From the NCBI GenBank assembly GCA_021208645.1, contig JAJOJL010000128.1, positions 1-37,345 on the forward strand: a stretch of DNA of 37,345 nt, given 5' to 3'. Below the pieces are notes generated by a model that saw only the letters and a list, made by a program, of their open reading frames with translations, was not told where the DNA came from and made no database searches. This stretch comes from Bacillus sp. (in: firmicutes). Its GTDB lineage: Bacteria > Bacillota > Bacilli > Bacillales > Salisediminibacteriaceae. Positions 9,500-18,419 of this stretch are shown here, piece by piece (the stretch's first letter is position 1; each line of letters starts with the position of its first letter). A program made the translations under genes and the position numbers.

Positions 9500-9585
9500 T
9501 ATACGTCTCCCCTTTGTCAACTATATTATCTCTCCCATATTCACTAGGAACTTTGTGTATAATAGTTTATTTAACCACTGACGTC

Positions 9586-10704
9586 TTAAAAAATTGACTC
9601 TCGCACACTTACATGGACACCTTTTGGAACATGTACTCTTACCGTTGCACCGCTCCCGTGGACTGTAATCCACCCTAAACCAGAAATAACAATGTCTTGT
9701 TTATCCTTTGAAAACTTCCATTCCTTCTTCACTAGCGGTGGAAAGGAATCCTTATTCTCTTTCATTGGTGGAGTCAAGAGTTCACCTAAATGGTTATCAT
9801 AAAGCTCATCTGCTTTTTCTAGCTTTGTGCGGTGAATTTTTAAGTCATTGGAGAAATAACATACAAAGGACTGTTCTTCTCCTTCTGTAAAGTCAACTCT
9901 TGCCACACCACCCATAAACAATGTTTGTCCAGATCGAAGTTGAAAAACTGTTGGTTTAATCTCCTTCCGAGGAGAAATGATCTTCAGTTCTTTTTTATCA
10001 AGTTGATGGGCCATTTGATGATGATTGATGATACCGGGAGTATCAAAAAGGGAAGACCCATCATCTAAAGGTACATCAATCATATCTAATGTAGTTCCTG
10101 GAATATTGGATGTGGTTATCATAAATTCATCATCTGCACCAAATTCCTTAAGGAGTCTGTTAATGAAAGTGGACTTCCCCACATTTGTACAGCCGACAAC
10201 ATAAACGTCTCCCTTGTTCCTATGTTTCTCAATAATATCCGCCGTTTCCATGACACCTTCCCCAGTTTCAGCACTCATCAGGTGCACCTCAGCGGCATCT
10301 AGACCATAGTTTTTACTTGTAGCTCTCATCCACTGAATAAGTTTTGTTCTTTTCACCGATTTTGGGAGGAGATCTACTTTGTTTCCTACTAATAAAATAG
10401 GGTTATTACCGACAAAACGATGAAGTCCAGGAAGCCAACTTCCATCAAAATCAAAAATATCTACAATTTTTACAATTAACGCCTTCTTCTTACCAAGGGT
10501 ATTTAATATTTTTAGAAAGTCATCATCCGTTAAAGAAACGTCCTGAACTTCGTTATAATGTTTAAGACGGAAGCACCGTTGGCAAATGACCACTTCCCTT
10601 TCCATTGCTGATTTAGGTGTGTAACCAATTTTCTTAGCATCCTCCGTCTGAATTTGTATCCCACAGCCTGAACAAATAACTAATTGTTCATTTTTCTCAT
10701 CCAT
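9586..10704 (-). CDS. yqeH: Ribosome biogenesis GTPase YqeH
   Basis: Circularly permuted GTPase needed for 30S subunit assembly. The 372-residue protein starts with a zinc-finger of the CxGCG...CQRCF type (CSGCG, residues 11-15; CQRC, 41-44). The G motifs follow in permuted order: G4 NKVD (108-111), G5 MSAETGEG, G1 GCTNVGKST (about 170-178), then G3 DTPGI. The C-terminal region (GLGWITVHG) is an RNA-binding TRAP-like domain in the family. B. subtilis YqeH is 366 residues. It is the first gene of the operon in this window; yqeG, its usual upstream partner in B. subtilis, is not here. Confidence 0.96.
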   Translation of the reverse strand: MDEKNEQLVICSGCGIQIQTEDAKKIGYTPKSAMEREVVICQRCFRLKHYNEVQDVSLTDDDFLKILNTLGKKKALIVKIVDIFDFDGSWLPGLHRFVGNNPILLVGNKVDLLPKSVKRTKLIQWMRATSKNYGLDAAEVHLMSAETGEGVMETADIIEKHRNKGDVYVVGCTNVGKSTFINRLLKEFGADDEFMITTSNIPGTTLDMIDVPLDDGSSLFDTPGIINHHQMAHQLDKKELKIISPRKEIKPTVFQLRSGQTLFMGGVARVDFTEGEEQSFVCYFSNDLKIHRTKLEKADELYDNHLGELLTPPMKENKDSFPPLVKKEWKFSKDKQDIVISGLGWITVHGSGATVRVHVPKGVHVSVRESIF

Positions 10705-11127
10705 TTATGTGATCTTCCTTTCGTGTATTGTAGATTCTGATATGTATACCTCTCTATCATACCGTTAGTATGGCTGTTTTTTCAAACAGAACTACAGAAA
10801 ACTCATATCCTATGCTCAATGAACATAGAATATTAAAAAAACTTTTCGACAATTTTCGTCAATCGCAAACAATTGTGGATAACATTATACACATATTAAA
10901 TGTTCATTCAATTACTTTTTTTCTATTTATTTACAGGATATCCACAGTTTATCCACCTTCTAATGTGGATAATAGGCACGTTGAGAACCTATTCGTTCCA
11001 TGATATTATCGAATCACAAAGTAAAGACGGAAACATAAAGTATCAATTTTATATATTGTCAAAGACTGTCACAAGAGTGTATGCAACTCTTTCAAGTTAT
11101 TGAATTATATAAGGAGGTGAAGCTGCC
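10705..11127. promoter_or_regulatory. Regulatory region between yqeH and sda with a cluster of DnaA boxes
   Basis: This 423-base gap has no supported coding gene; the short plus frames in it are AT-rich and lack family features. It contains four DnaA-box-like 9-mers: perfect TGTGGATAA at 10874-10882 and 10964-10972 (minus-strand TTATCCACA), ATATCCACA at 10938-10946 and TTATCCACC at 10949-10957 (one mismatch each). In B. subtilis DnaA acts at similar boxes upstream of sda, coupling this checkpoint to replication initiation. AAGGAGGTGA at 11111-11120 is the sda ribosome binding site. Confidence 0.8.
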
Positions 11128-11286
11128 ATGAGGCGGCGGGGAGCTATGAGATATTTGTCTGATGCATTGTTGCTTGAAACTTATGAAAAAGCAAGGGAAC
11201 TTAAGCTGAGTGAAGACTTTATTCATTTGATTGTCCAAGAGATGGAGCGCCGATCCATGATGGACAAGCGTAGCTTGATGTCATAG
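11128..11286 (+). CDS. sda: Sporulation histidine kinase inhibitor Sda
   Basis: A 52-residue checkpoint protein that binds sporulation kinases such as KinA and blocks phosphate flow to Spo0A when DNA replication is disturbed. The core reads MRYLSDALLLETYEKARELK, then LSEDFIHLIVQEMERRS. It aligns with the helical hairpin of B. subtilis Sda (RKLSDELLIESYFKA, NRDFIELIENEIKRRS). The start is ATG 11128, seven bases after AAGGAGGTGA; an internal ATG at 11146 gives the short form closest to the B. subtilis protein. Four upstream DnaA boxes fit the known DnaA-controlled expression. Confidence 0.92.
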   Translation: MRRRGAMRYLSDALLLETYEKARELKLSEDFIHLIVQEMERRSMMDKRSLMS

Positions 11287-11301
11287 TATTCAATTGCCCG
11301 T

Positions 11302-11328
11302 AAAAAAAAAGAGGGCTAGTTACCCTCT
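11302..11328 (-). terminator. Minus-strand terminator of the 82-residue hypothetical gene
   Basis: AGAGGG (11310-11315) pairs with CCCTCT (11323-11328). On the minus strand the stem is followed by nine T (plus-strand A9, 11302-11310). The stop codon of the minus gene lies in the loop. Confidence 0.7.
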
Positions 11329-11564
11329 ATCACAGACTCTTCCATATCATAGGCTTTACTTCTTTGAATATATTCTCGCGGCTGGAATCTTGATTCCCTT
11401 CGGCCATTTTCACCGAAAAAAAATCCACTTATGGATTCATCTTGGCTTTGTTTATTAACGATTTCGTTTGTTGTTTCTAGATGAAAAGGTAAAGCTACTG
11501 ATAACATCACAATAAAAATAAAAGCTGAAATGGTATAAACTTTTCTATTATTCAACCGTATCAC
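11316..11564 (-). CDS. Small hypothetical protein with one N-terminal membrane segment
   Basis: An 82-residue frame with a positively charged start (MIRLNNRKVY), one hydrophobic segment (about residues 11-28), then a polar tail rich in Arg and Glu (GRRESRFQPREYIQRSKAYD). I do not recognise a family. The layout suggests a membrane-anchored or exported peptide. The start is uncertain: GTG at 11564 lies only two bases after AGAAGG, while TTG at 11555 is spaced better. Its translation start lies inside a strong inverted repeat (11554-11591). A terminator follows the stop, which supports a real gene, but the frame could still be spurious. Confidence 0.5.
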   Translation of the reverse strand: MIRLNNRKVYTISAFIFIVMLSVALPFHLETTNEIVNKQSQDESISGFFFGENGRRESRFQPREYIQRSKAYDMEESVIEGN

Positions 11565-11602
11565 ATCCTTCTATTCTAGGATGATACGGTTTTTCTTTTT
11601 TT
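11554..11602 (+). terminator. Plus-strand terminator, overlapping the start of the minus-strand small gene
   Basis: AACCGTATCA (11554-11563) and TGATACGGTT (11582-11591) form a perfect 10-bp stem, followed on the plus strand by TTTCTTTTTTTT. It is probably the end of the sda transcript. Read on the minus strand, the same repeat contains the AGAAGGA ribosome binding site of the 82-residue gene. Confidence 0.75.
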
Positions 11603-11867
11603 TATACTCATCACATTAATTTTTCTAAATTTGATTACGTGGTTAATTTAGTGGACAGCCCTTTAATTAGCCTCGTTTTTAATTTTTTATTAAAAAACAT
11701 GAGTTTCTTCTTATTTAAATAAATATTGTATATTGGTACAGACTAATGGTCTGAGAGGTGCAAGGTTAGTTGATTTATATTATAATTTTATTTGGTCCTA
11801 ATTCTGTGGAAAGAAATTGCTTACAAAAGTTTTGAAATTGTATATGACGTAAAAGGAGGTAAATCAT
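11603..11867 (+). promoter_or_regulatory. Leader region upstream of the mrp operon
   Basis: With the preceding terminator this forms a 303-base gap without a gene. It is AT-rich and contains a perfect TATAAT (11781-11786) without a good -35 box, and a small inverted repeat CAGAC/GTCTG (11739-11743, 11749-11753). AAAAGGAGGT lies just ahead of the mrpA TTG start. The promoter must lie here, but its exact position is uncertain. Confidence 0.5.
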
Positions 11868-14285
11868 TTGTCAACGCTTCACTTTTTAGTTTTAGCACCC
11901 TTTATTATGGCTATCTTTGTACCATTCTTTTATAAATGGTTCCGAAACATACATACGGGGTGGTTCGTACTCGCTTTACCACTCATATTGTTCATCTATT
12001 TGATTCAGTACCTTCCGGCAGATAGTCCAGTAGCTTATAGCGTTCCATGGGTTCCATCGTTAGGAATTAATTTTGACGTTTATCTAGACGGCTTGAGTCT
12101 ACTATTTGCATTATTAATTACTGGAATAGGTGTTCTGGTGGTTCTTTATTCTATTTATTACATTGCTAATAAAAAAGATGAACCGCTAAACAACTTTTAC
12201 GTGTATTTACTCATGTTTATGGGGGCCATGTTAGGAGTTGTTCTATCAGATAATCTGATCGTTATTTATGTATTTTGGGAATTAACAAGTTTAGCCTCTT
12301 CTTTACTCATTGCTTATTGGTTCCATAAAGAAAAATCAAAATATGGTGCCCAAAAATCAATGCTCATCACTGTAACCGGTGGTTTTGCAATGCTAGCAGG
12401 TTTCTGTCTTCTGTATATCATGGCAGGTACTTTTAGCATTCAAGGGATCATCGAATTCTTTGCAAGTTCAGGTGCCATCTTTAACGAAGCTTTATTTATT
12501 CCTGCAATGTTGCTTATTCTACTTGGGGCATTTACCAAGTCCGCACAATTTCCATTTCACATCTGGTTACCAGATGCAATGGAAGCACCTACTCCAGTAA
12601 GTGCATACTTGCACTCAGCTACAATGGTAAAAGCAGGAATCTATTTAGTAGCTCGCTTTACACCAGTATTCGGTGGCACATCTGAATGGTTCTGGCTACT
12701 AACCATATTCGGATTAGTGACATTAGCATGGGGTTCCATATCGGCTATTCGTCAAACAGATTTAAAAGCCATCCTGGCCTTTTCTACAATAAGTCAACTG
12801 GGACTTATTATGTCGTTATTAGGTTTAGGTTCAGCAGCCATGTATTATGGTTATGCCTCTGACATTGATTTCTACGCAGTTGCAATCTTAGCGGCAGTAT
12901 TCCATTTAATTAACCATGCTACATTTAAAGGTAGTTTGTTTATGGTTGTTGGTATTGTAGATCATGAAACGGGTACACGAGATATACGTCGTCTTGGCGG
13001 ATTGATGGCGATTATGCCTGTCACCTTTACCATCTCTATAATCGGGATCGCATCCATGGCTGGCCTTCCCCCATTTAATGGTTTCTTAAGTAAAGAAATG
13101 TTTTTCACAGGAGTACTTAATGCATCAACAATTGGTGCTTTCAATGTTCCGTCTTGGGGATTTTTGTTCCCAATTATCGCATGGATAGCTAGTGTATTTA
13201 CTTTTGTTTATTGTATGATCATGTTCTTTAAAACTTTTATGGGTAAATATCAACCAGAAAAGCTGAAGAAAGAAGCACACGAAGCACCAATTGGCTTGCT
13301 CATTCCACCAATTGTATTAGCATCCTTGGTAGTAATTTTCGGTCTGTTCCCTAATCTTCTGGCATACAGCCTGATCGAACCAGCTATGCAATCGATCTTA
13401 CCTAACTTAACTGGGACCGAACAATTTTATGTCAATCTTTATCATTGGCATGGTCTAAATGCGGAAATCTTTATGACACTAGGTGTTGTTTTCTTTGGTG
13501 TACTTGTATTCCTTAATTTAAACCGTTGGCAAGAAGCGAGCTTCTTCCTCCATGAAAGAGATCCATTAAATAAGGTCTATGATGGTGGGTTAGTGGGACT
13601 TGTAGCTACTTCTCAGCGTGTAACGAATGTACAATTAACAGGTTTATTACGAGATTACTTTGCTTTTACAATCGTGTTTATGATTCTTTTACTTGGGTGG
13701 ACGTTCTTCCGTTATGATGCATTAGCGTTTGACTTTGTAAATGTATCGGAAATACCTGCATACCTATGGGTGATTACCGTTTTACTCATTGTTACAACAA
13801 TCAGTATTCCATTTATCGATCAAAGAATTACAGCGGTTATTGCCGTTGGTGTAGTAGGCTTCTTACTAGCACTTCTGTTTGTTGTATTTAGAGCACCGGA
13901 TCTTGCACTTACACAACTTTTAGTGGAAACAGTGATGGTAATCTTATTGTTGTTAGCTTTTTATCACTTACCAGAACTTCGCAAGGAGAAGTTTAAACCT
14001 GTATTCAAAATGACTAACTTAATTATTTCAATTGGAATGGGATTGATTGTAACTTTGATTGCATTCAGTGCCCACGCAATGAGACACGAGGTTAATTTCG
14101 AAGCTATATCCTATTTCTTTGTGGAACATTCGAAACCATTAGCAGGCGGTTACAATATGGTAAACGTAATCCTTGTTGATTTCCGTGCTTTGGATACGCT
14201 ATTAGAAGTACTTGTTCTAGGAATTGCAGCATTAGGAATTGTAGCTCTCGTTAAATTGAAAGTGAAGGAGGGGTCTGACGTATGA
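11868..14285 (+). CDS. mrpA: Na+/H+ antiporter subunit MrpA
   Basis: Largest subunit of the Mrp cation/proton antiporter, central to Na+ efflux and pH homeostasis in alkaliphiles. The 805-residue protein has some 20 membrane segments. The N-terminal two thirds resemble complex I NuoL: VYVFWELTSLASSLLIAYW (conserved Glu near 138), FTKSAQFPFHIWLPDAMEAP (Lys near 224), and YLHSATMVKAGIYL. The C-terminal part has the MrpA-specific RAPDLALTQLLVETVMVILL. The start is TTG 11868 after AAAAGGAGGT, giving MSTLHFLVLAPF. The stop overlaps the mrpB start by four bases. Length matches B. subtilis MrpA (801). Confidence 0.97.
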   Translation: MSTLHFLVLAPFIMAIFVPFFYKWFRNIHTGWFVLALPLILFIYLIQYLPADSPVAYSVPWVPSLGINFDVYLDGLSLLFALLITGIGVLVVLYSIYYIANKKDEPLNNFYVYLLMFMGAMLGVVLSDNLIVIYVFWELTSLASSLLIAYWFHKEKSKYGAQKSMLITVTGGFAMLAGFCLLYIMAGTFSIQGIIEFFASSGAIFNEALFIPAMLLILLGAFTKSAQFPFHIWLPDAMEAPTPVSAYLHSATMVKAGIYLVARFTPVFGGTSEWFWLLTIFGLVTLAWGSISAIRQTDLKAILAFSTISQLGLIMSLLGLGSAAMYYGYASDIDFYAVAILAAVFHLINHATFKGSLFMVVGIVDHETGTRDIRRLGGLMAIMPVTFTISIIGIASMAGLPPFNGFLSKEMFFTGVLNASTIGAFNVPSWGFLFPIIAWIASVFTFVYCMIMFFKTFMGKYQPEKLKKEAHEAPIGLLIPPIVLASLVVIFGLFPNLLAYSLIEPAMQSILPNLTGTEQFYVNLYHWHGLNAEIFMTLGVVFFGVLVFLNLNRWQEASFFLHERDPLNKVYDGGLVGLVATSQRVTNVQLTGLLRDYFAFTIVFMILLLGWTFFRYDALAFDFVNVSEIPAYLWVITVLLIVTTISIPFIDQRITAVIAVGVVGFLLALLFVVFRAPDLALTQLLVETVMVILLLLAFYHLPELRKEKFKPVFKMTNLIISIGMGLIVTLIAFSAHAMRHEVNFEAISYFFVEHSKPLAGGYNMVNVILVDFRALDTLLEVLVLGIAALGIVALVKLKVKEGSDV

Positions 14286-14707
14286 AGACGAACTATTTAA
14301 TGCTTCATACAATTACACGTATCGTTTCGTTTATCATCCTATCCTTCTCCATCTTTTTATTTTTTGCTGGTCATAACAATCCTGGAGGAGGTTTCATCGG
14401 CGGGTTAATGACTGCTGCAGGACTCCTCCTCCTATATGTAAGTTTTGACATAAAGAAAATTAAGAAGGTTATCCCATTCGACTATTCCACAATAATCGCT
14501 TGGGGATTACTCATTGCTATTGGAACAGGACTATATGGAATGTTATTCGGCTACCCGTACTTAACTCAGTTTTTTGAATATTATACGGTTCCTATCTTTG
14601 GCGAAATTGGGTTAAAAACAGCATTGCCATTTGATTTAGGCATCTATTTAGTTGTTGTAGCCGTAGCCTTGTTAGCCATTTTAACGATTGCGGAGGATGA
14701 TACGTAA
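14282..14707 (+). CDS. mrpB: Na+/H+ antiporter subunit MrpB
   Basis: A 141-residue membrane protein with about four hydrophobic segments. It contains the family signature NNPGGGFIGGLMTAAGLLLL (residues 36-55). It is required for a functional Mrp complex. The start overlaps the mrpA stop (ATGA) and the stop overlaps mrpC (TAATG), so translation is coupled on both sides. Confidence 0.96.
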   Translation: MKTNYLMLHTITRIVSFIILSFSIFLFFAGHNNPGGGFIGGLMTAAGLLLLYVSFDIKKIKKVIPFDYSTIIAWGLLIAIGTGLYGMLFGYPYLTQFFEYYTVPIFGEIGLKTALPFDLGIYLVVVAVALLAILTIAEDDT

Positions 14708-15045
14708 TGGAGATTTTAATGATTCTTACGGTTGGTGTAATAGTCTCCGTAAGTACGTATTTAATATTAACAAAAAGCTTACTCCGGGTAGTTCTGGGAC
14801 TTTTAATGTTAGCTCACGGCGCTCATTTGCTATTTTTAACAATGGCTGGACTAAAGGAAGGGGCCCCTCCCCTCCTCGGTGAATATGCGTCAGCATACGC
14901 TGACCCATTACCGCAAGCATTAATACTAACAGCCATTGTAATTGGTTTCGGAGTAACAGCTTTTCTACTTGTACTTGCCTATCAAACATATAAAGCACAT
15001 GAAACAGATGATCTTGATGAATTAAGGGGTAGTGCCGATGAATAG
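14707..15045 (+). CDS. mrpC: Na+/H+ antiporter subunit MrpC
   Basis: A 112-residue NuoK-like membrane protein with three hydrophobic segments. Typical parts are YLILTKSLLRVVLGLLMLAH and DPLPQALILTAIVIGFGVTA. The tail is polar and acidic. It overlaps mrpB by one base and mrpD by eight. Length matches B. subtilis MrpC (113). Confidence 0.96.
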   Translation: MEILMILTVGVIVSVSTYLILTKSLLRVVLGLLMLAHGAHLLFLTMAGLKEGAPPLLGEYASAYADPLPQALILTAIVIGFGVTAFLLVLAYQTYKAHETDDLDELRGSADE

Positions 15046-16522
15046 TGTTATATTACTACCTGTCTTGATACCATTCATTGTAGGTGTAGTTCTCATCTTA
15101 TTTAAAAAGAATACACAACTACAACGATTTGTAAGTGGGATTACATCACTAAGCTTAGTATTTGTATCTATTTACATGTCATATTTAATCTATCAAGACG
15201 GGATAATGACCGTTGAATTAGGAAATTTGGCCTGCACCGTTTGGTATCGTACTCGTCGGTGATTTATTCGCCTCAATCATGGTTATAATGGCGAGTATCG
15301 TTGCGGTTGCCTGCCTATTCTTCGCCTTTCTTACACTTAGCCCTGACCGTGAGAGATATTACTTTTATCCGTTTTATTTCTTCCTGATGACAGGTGTTAA
15401 TGGTTCTTTTTTAACAGGCGATATGTTTAATCTATTTGTATTTTTTGAAGTGATGCTTCTTTCCTCCTTTGTATTAATTGTCATGGGAAGAACTAAATAT
15501 CAGCTTCGGGAGTCTTTTAAATATGTTGTAATCAGTATTTTTGGATCCATGTTCTTTGTTATTGCAATTGCTTTACTATACTCTGTCACTGGAACATTAA
15601 ACTTCGCAGACTTAGCCGTGAGAATTGCCGAAGTGGAGCAAACTGGCGTTCTGACTGTTATTGCGATCCTATTCTTAATTGTATTTGGTATAAGGGTGCT
15701 TTAGTTCCATTGCACTTCTGGCTGCCAAATTCCTATTTTGGTCCACCTACTGCTGTAGCTGCTTTACTAGGTGGTTTACTGACAAAAGTAGGGGTATACT
15801 CCATTATGCGTACATACACATTAATTTTTACGCATAATCAGGATTTCACCTTGAACATTATACTGTTTTTAGCAGGATTAACGATGTTTGTCGGGGTAAT
15901 CGGAGCTGTTTCTAAATTTGACTTCAAGAAAATTTTAGCGATTCATATAATTAGTCAGGTTGGTTATATGATCATGGGTCTAGGAATTTTTACACCCCTC
16001 GCAATAGCAGGGGCAATCTATATTATCGCCCACAACATGATCGTTAAAACGGCACTTTTCTTGTATTGTGGTGCAACGGAGAAAGTCACTGGGACAACAG
16101 ACTTGAAGAAAATGAGCGGTTTATTGAAGACACATCCTTACTTAGCATGGCTTTTCTTTATTTCCGCCATATCGTTAGCAGGGATACCTCCATTAAGCGG
16201 TTTCTTTGCTAAGTTCGCCCTTGTTCTCGGTGGGTTAGATGCAGGAAATTACTTTATTGTTTTCGTCAGTTTAGTAGTAGGTCTATTAACCCTATTCTCC
16301 ATGGTTAAAATCTTTATGTATGTATTCTTAGGACCACCTTCTTTGACACCAGAACAAGCGAAAGAACGAAAAGTAGGGAAGCTGTTATTACCAGGAATAC
16401 CTTTGGTTATCATCAGCTTTTTAATGGGTATTTTTGCTGAACCAATATTTGTTTTCTTAGAGGCAACAGCATATCAGATGTTAGACCCAACAATCTATAT
16501 TAATTCTGTACTGAAGGAGTAG
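15038..16522 (+). CDS. mrpD: Na+/H+ antiporter subunit MrpD (two compensating frameshifts)
   Basis: NuoM/NuoN-like subunit, about 494 residues and 14 membrane segments when rebuilt. The first frame runs from MNSVILLPVLIPFIVGVV to VELGN. Removing one T from AAATTTGG (15226-15228) gives VELGNWPAPFGIVLVGDLF and joins the second frame (15279 on). That frame ends at IVFGIRVL-stop near 15704. Restoring one base near 15690 gives VFGIKGALVPLHFWLPNSYF and joins the third frame to 16522. Other signatures are DMFNLFVFFEVMLLSSFVLI and HIISQVGYMIMGLGIF. The first and last frames are in the same phase, so the two errors cancel. Start ATG 15038 matches the family better than GTG 15032. An intact mrpD is expected because the rest of the operon is intact. 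Confidence 0.95.
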
Positions 16523-16527
16523 GTAGT

Positions 16528-17004
16528 ATGGCATTTCAAATCCTGCTTAACATTGTAATTGCCTTTTTGTGGATTTTATTACGTAATGATTTTACAGCAA
16601 TTGATTTCCTCGTTGGATATTTTATAGGGTTCGTCATGCTATATGTTTTGCGGGGACTTCTAAACTTTGATTTCTACGGTAGAAGGGTTTACGCCTTTTT
16701 TAAACTTATCTTGCTGTTCATTTACAAACTAATCCTGGCTAATATCGATGTCATTAAGATTGTATTAAGTCCAAAAATGAATATAAACCCTGGGATCATC
16801 GCTGTTCCAACTGATTTAGATACAGAATGGGAAATCACCCTTCTAGCAACAATGATATCTTTAACACCTGGAACACTCTCCATGAATTTCTCTGAAGATG
16901 GAAGAACTATTTATGTTCACTTCATCCATATTGAGGATAAAGATGAGGCAATCAAAGAAATTCACGATTCCTTTGAAAAGGCGATTTTGGAGGTGACAAA
17001 ATAA
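16528..17004 (+). CDS. mrpE: Na+/H+ antiporter subunit MrpE
   Basis: A 158-residue protein with two or three N-terminal membrane segments and a cytoplasmic C-terminal domain. Family features are FLVGYFIGFVMLYVLRG (about residues 27-43), NPGIIAVPTDLDTEWE and MISLTPGTLSMNF. It lies five bases after mrpD and overlaps the mrpF start by one base. Length equals B. subtilis MrpE. Confidence 0.96.
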   Translation: MAFQILLNIVIAFLWILLRNDFTAIDFLVGYFIGFVMLYVLRGLLNFDFYGRRVYAFFKLILLFIYKLILANIDVIKIVLSPKMNINPGIIAVPTDLDTEWEITLLATMISLTPGTLSMNFSEDGRTIYVHFIHIEDKDEAIKEIHDSFEKAILEVTK

Positions 17005-17285
17005 TGTTAGAAACAGTCAGTTCCATAGTTTTAATATTAATGTCACTTTCTATTTTCGTTTGTTTTATCAGAGTAATAATAGGACCAACCATGTCAGATC
17101 GAGTTGTAGCATTAGATACAATCGGTATCAACTTAATTGGCTTTGCTGGTATTATCATGATTGTACAACAAACACTAGCCTATGCAGAAGTAGCTTTAGT
17201 CATTGCAGTTCTTGCCTTTATCGGCTCCATAGCACTTGCAAAGTTTATTGAAGGAGGTGTGGTCCTTGATAGAGATCGTAATTAG
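17004..17285 (+). CDS. mrpF: Na+/H+ antiporter subunit MrpF
   Basis: A 93-residue, three-segment membrane subunit. It carries VIIGPTMSDRVVALDTIGIN (residues 25-44), the conserved MrpF core with its membrane Asp. It overlaps mrpE (TAATG) and extends 20 bases into mrpG, whose ribosome binding site lies inside this gene. Confidence 0.96.
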   Translation: MLETVSSIVLILMSLSIFVCFIRVIIGPTMSDRVVALDTIGINLIGFAGIIMIVQQTLAYAEVALVIAVLAFIGSIALAKFIEGGVVLDRDRN

Positions 17286-17625
17286 TATTTTAATACTTAT
17301 TGGTGGTGGCTTAAGCTTATTAGGAGCAGTCGGTATCATTCGCTTTCCCGATGTATACGGTAGACTCCATGCTGCCACCAAAAGTGCCACCCTTGGTGTA
17401 ATCAGTATAATTCTCGGTGTCTTTATTTACTTTTATTTCATCGAGGGCATCTTTGCTGGAAAGCTTTTACTAACGATTCTATTTGTCTTTTTAACCGCAC
17501 CTGTTGCAGGGTTTATGATTTCAAAATCAGCTTACAATGTTGGCGTCCCCCTCTGGGAGAAAAGCTTGCAGGATGATTTAGGAAGAGAGATAAAGAAGCA
17601 ATCAAAAAGGCAGAAACAACAGTAG
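17266..17625 (+). CDS. mrpG: Na+/H+ antiporter subunit MrpG
   Basis: A 119-residue subunit with three membrane segments, containing GAVGIIRFPDVYGRLHAATK (about residues 20-39) and TAPVAGFMISKSAYNVGVPLW. The start is TTG 17266, directly after AAGGAGGTGTGGTCC, giving MIEIVISILILIGGG. An upstream start at 17236 would add ten non-family residues. This is the last gene of the operon; a terminator follows. Confidence 0.96.
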   Translation: MIEIVISILILIGGGLSLLGAVGIIRFPDVYGRLHAATKSATLGVISIILGVFIYFYFIEGIFAGKLLLTILFVFLTAPVAGFMISKSAYNVGVPLWEKSLQDDLGREIKKQSKRQKQQ

Positions 17626-17636
17626 CTCAAATTAAG

Positions 17637-17684
17637 AGAAGGAGCGCAAGGTTATTTACCTTGACGCTCCTTCTTCATTTATTT
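17637..17684 (+). terminator. Terminator of the mrp operon
   Basis: AGAAGGAGCG (17637-17646) pairs with CGCTCCTTCT (17665-17674). The stem extends inward by AAGGT/ACCTT, and TCATTTATTT follows. The T-run is modest, but the stem is long and lies 12 bases after mrpG. Confidence 0.8.
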
Positions 17685-17710
17685 ACATTCCCTTTGGAAG
17701 CACCTTATTT

Positions 17711-18369
17711 TCAACTCTTTTTCCTAGCTGAAATGGTTCTTACATGAATAGTGTTATTGTTCGCCTCAACAATAGGACATGATGAAACAGCGTTCCCCTT
17801 AGTCTCCAGACAAATGAATTCTTTTTCCTCAATGATCTCCACTATCCCAAACGTGCGGAAAGCTTTATACCACCATTCTCGTGAATAAATCTCATTTCTC
17901 CAACCAGAATAAGCTCCATCTTTTCCGTCTCTGTAACAATCCCTCCAAGAGTCAATATACCTGAAGGCTTTAGGAAGGATAACAAGTAATCTAAGTAAGT
18001 TGGACTGGATTGAAGATATCCGTAACCATCCACGGAAAAGATAGCATCAAAATATTGGTTTGCAAACGGGAGGAGTAAAGGATCCCCGTGGACTGGAAGT
18101 ATCAAACCTGGTCCGTTGTAGCCTTCTGTTGTTGCAAAAATATCAGTAGGTGGTGTCCACATATCATGTGCAATAACGTGAACATCATATTTCTGTGCAA
18201 TATAAACAGCCGTAAATCCAAGTCCACAACCAATCTCTAAGACTTTCATACCAGGGACCAAATTCATTGAATCCGCCATTTCATGAAAGAAAGAAATTCC
18301 TCCCTCTTCAATGGCTTTACTATCAGACTGATCCCGCATTTTGCCCATAAACTGTTCCAAGTCGTTCAC
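17711..18369 (-). CDS. Class I SAM-dependent methyltransferase of unknown substrate (one frameshift)
   Basis: A methyltransferase with motif I MKVLEIGCGLGFTAVYIAQK, then VIAHDMWTPPTDIF and FDAIFSVDGYGYL. The first frame stops at 17842 (GGIKLSARLG). The sequence beyond is clearly coding in the neighbouring frame: EWWYKAFRTFGIVEIIEEKE, then FICLETKGNAVSSCP, ending RTISARKKS at 17711. The frames join if one T is restored at plus-strand AAA 17887-17889, giving about 219 residues. I chose GTG 18369 (VNDLEQFMGKMRDQ) because a G-rich SD (AAAAAGGGGG) precedes it; ATG 18420, overlapping the glcF stop, would give 236 residues. A run of nine G lies between the two candidate starts. I do not recognise the substrate; position after glcF suggests co-transcription only. 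Confidence 0.75.
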
Positions 18370-18419
18370 CCCGTCCCCCCCCCTTTTTCGGCTATAATAA
18401 ATACGGTCACTGGATTCCA

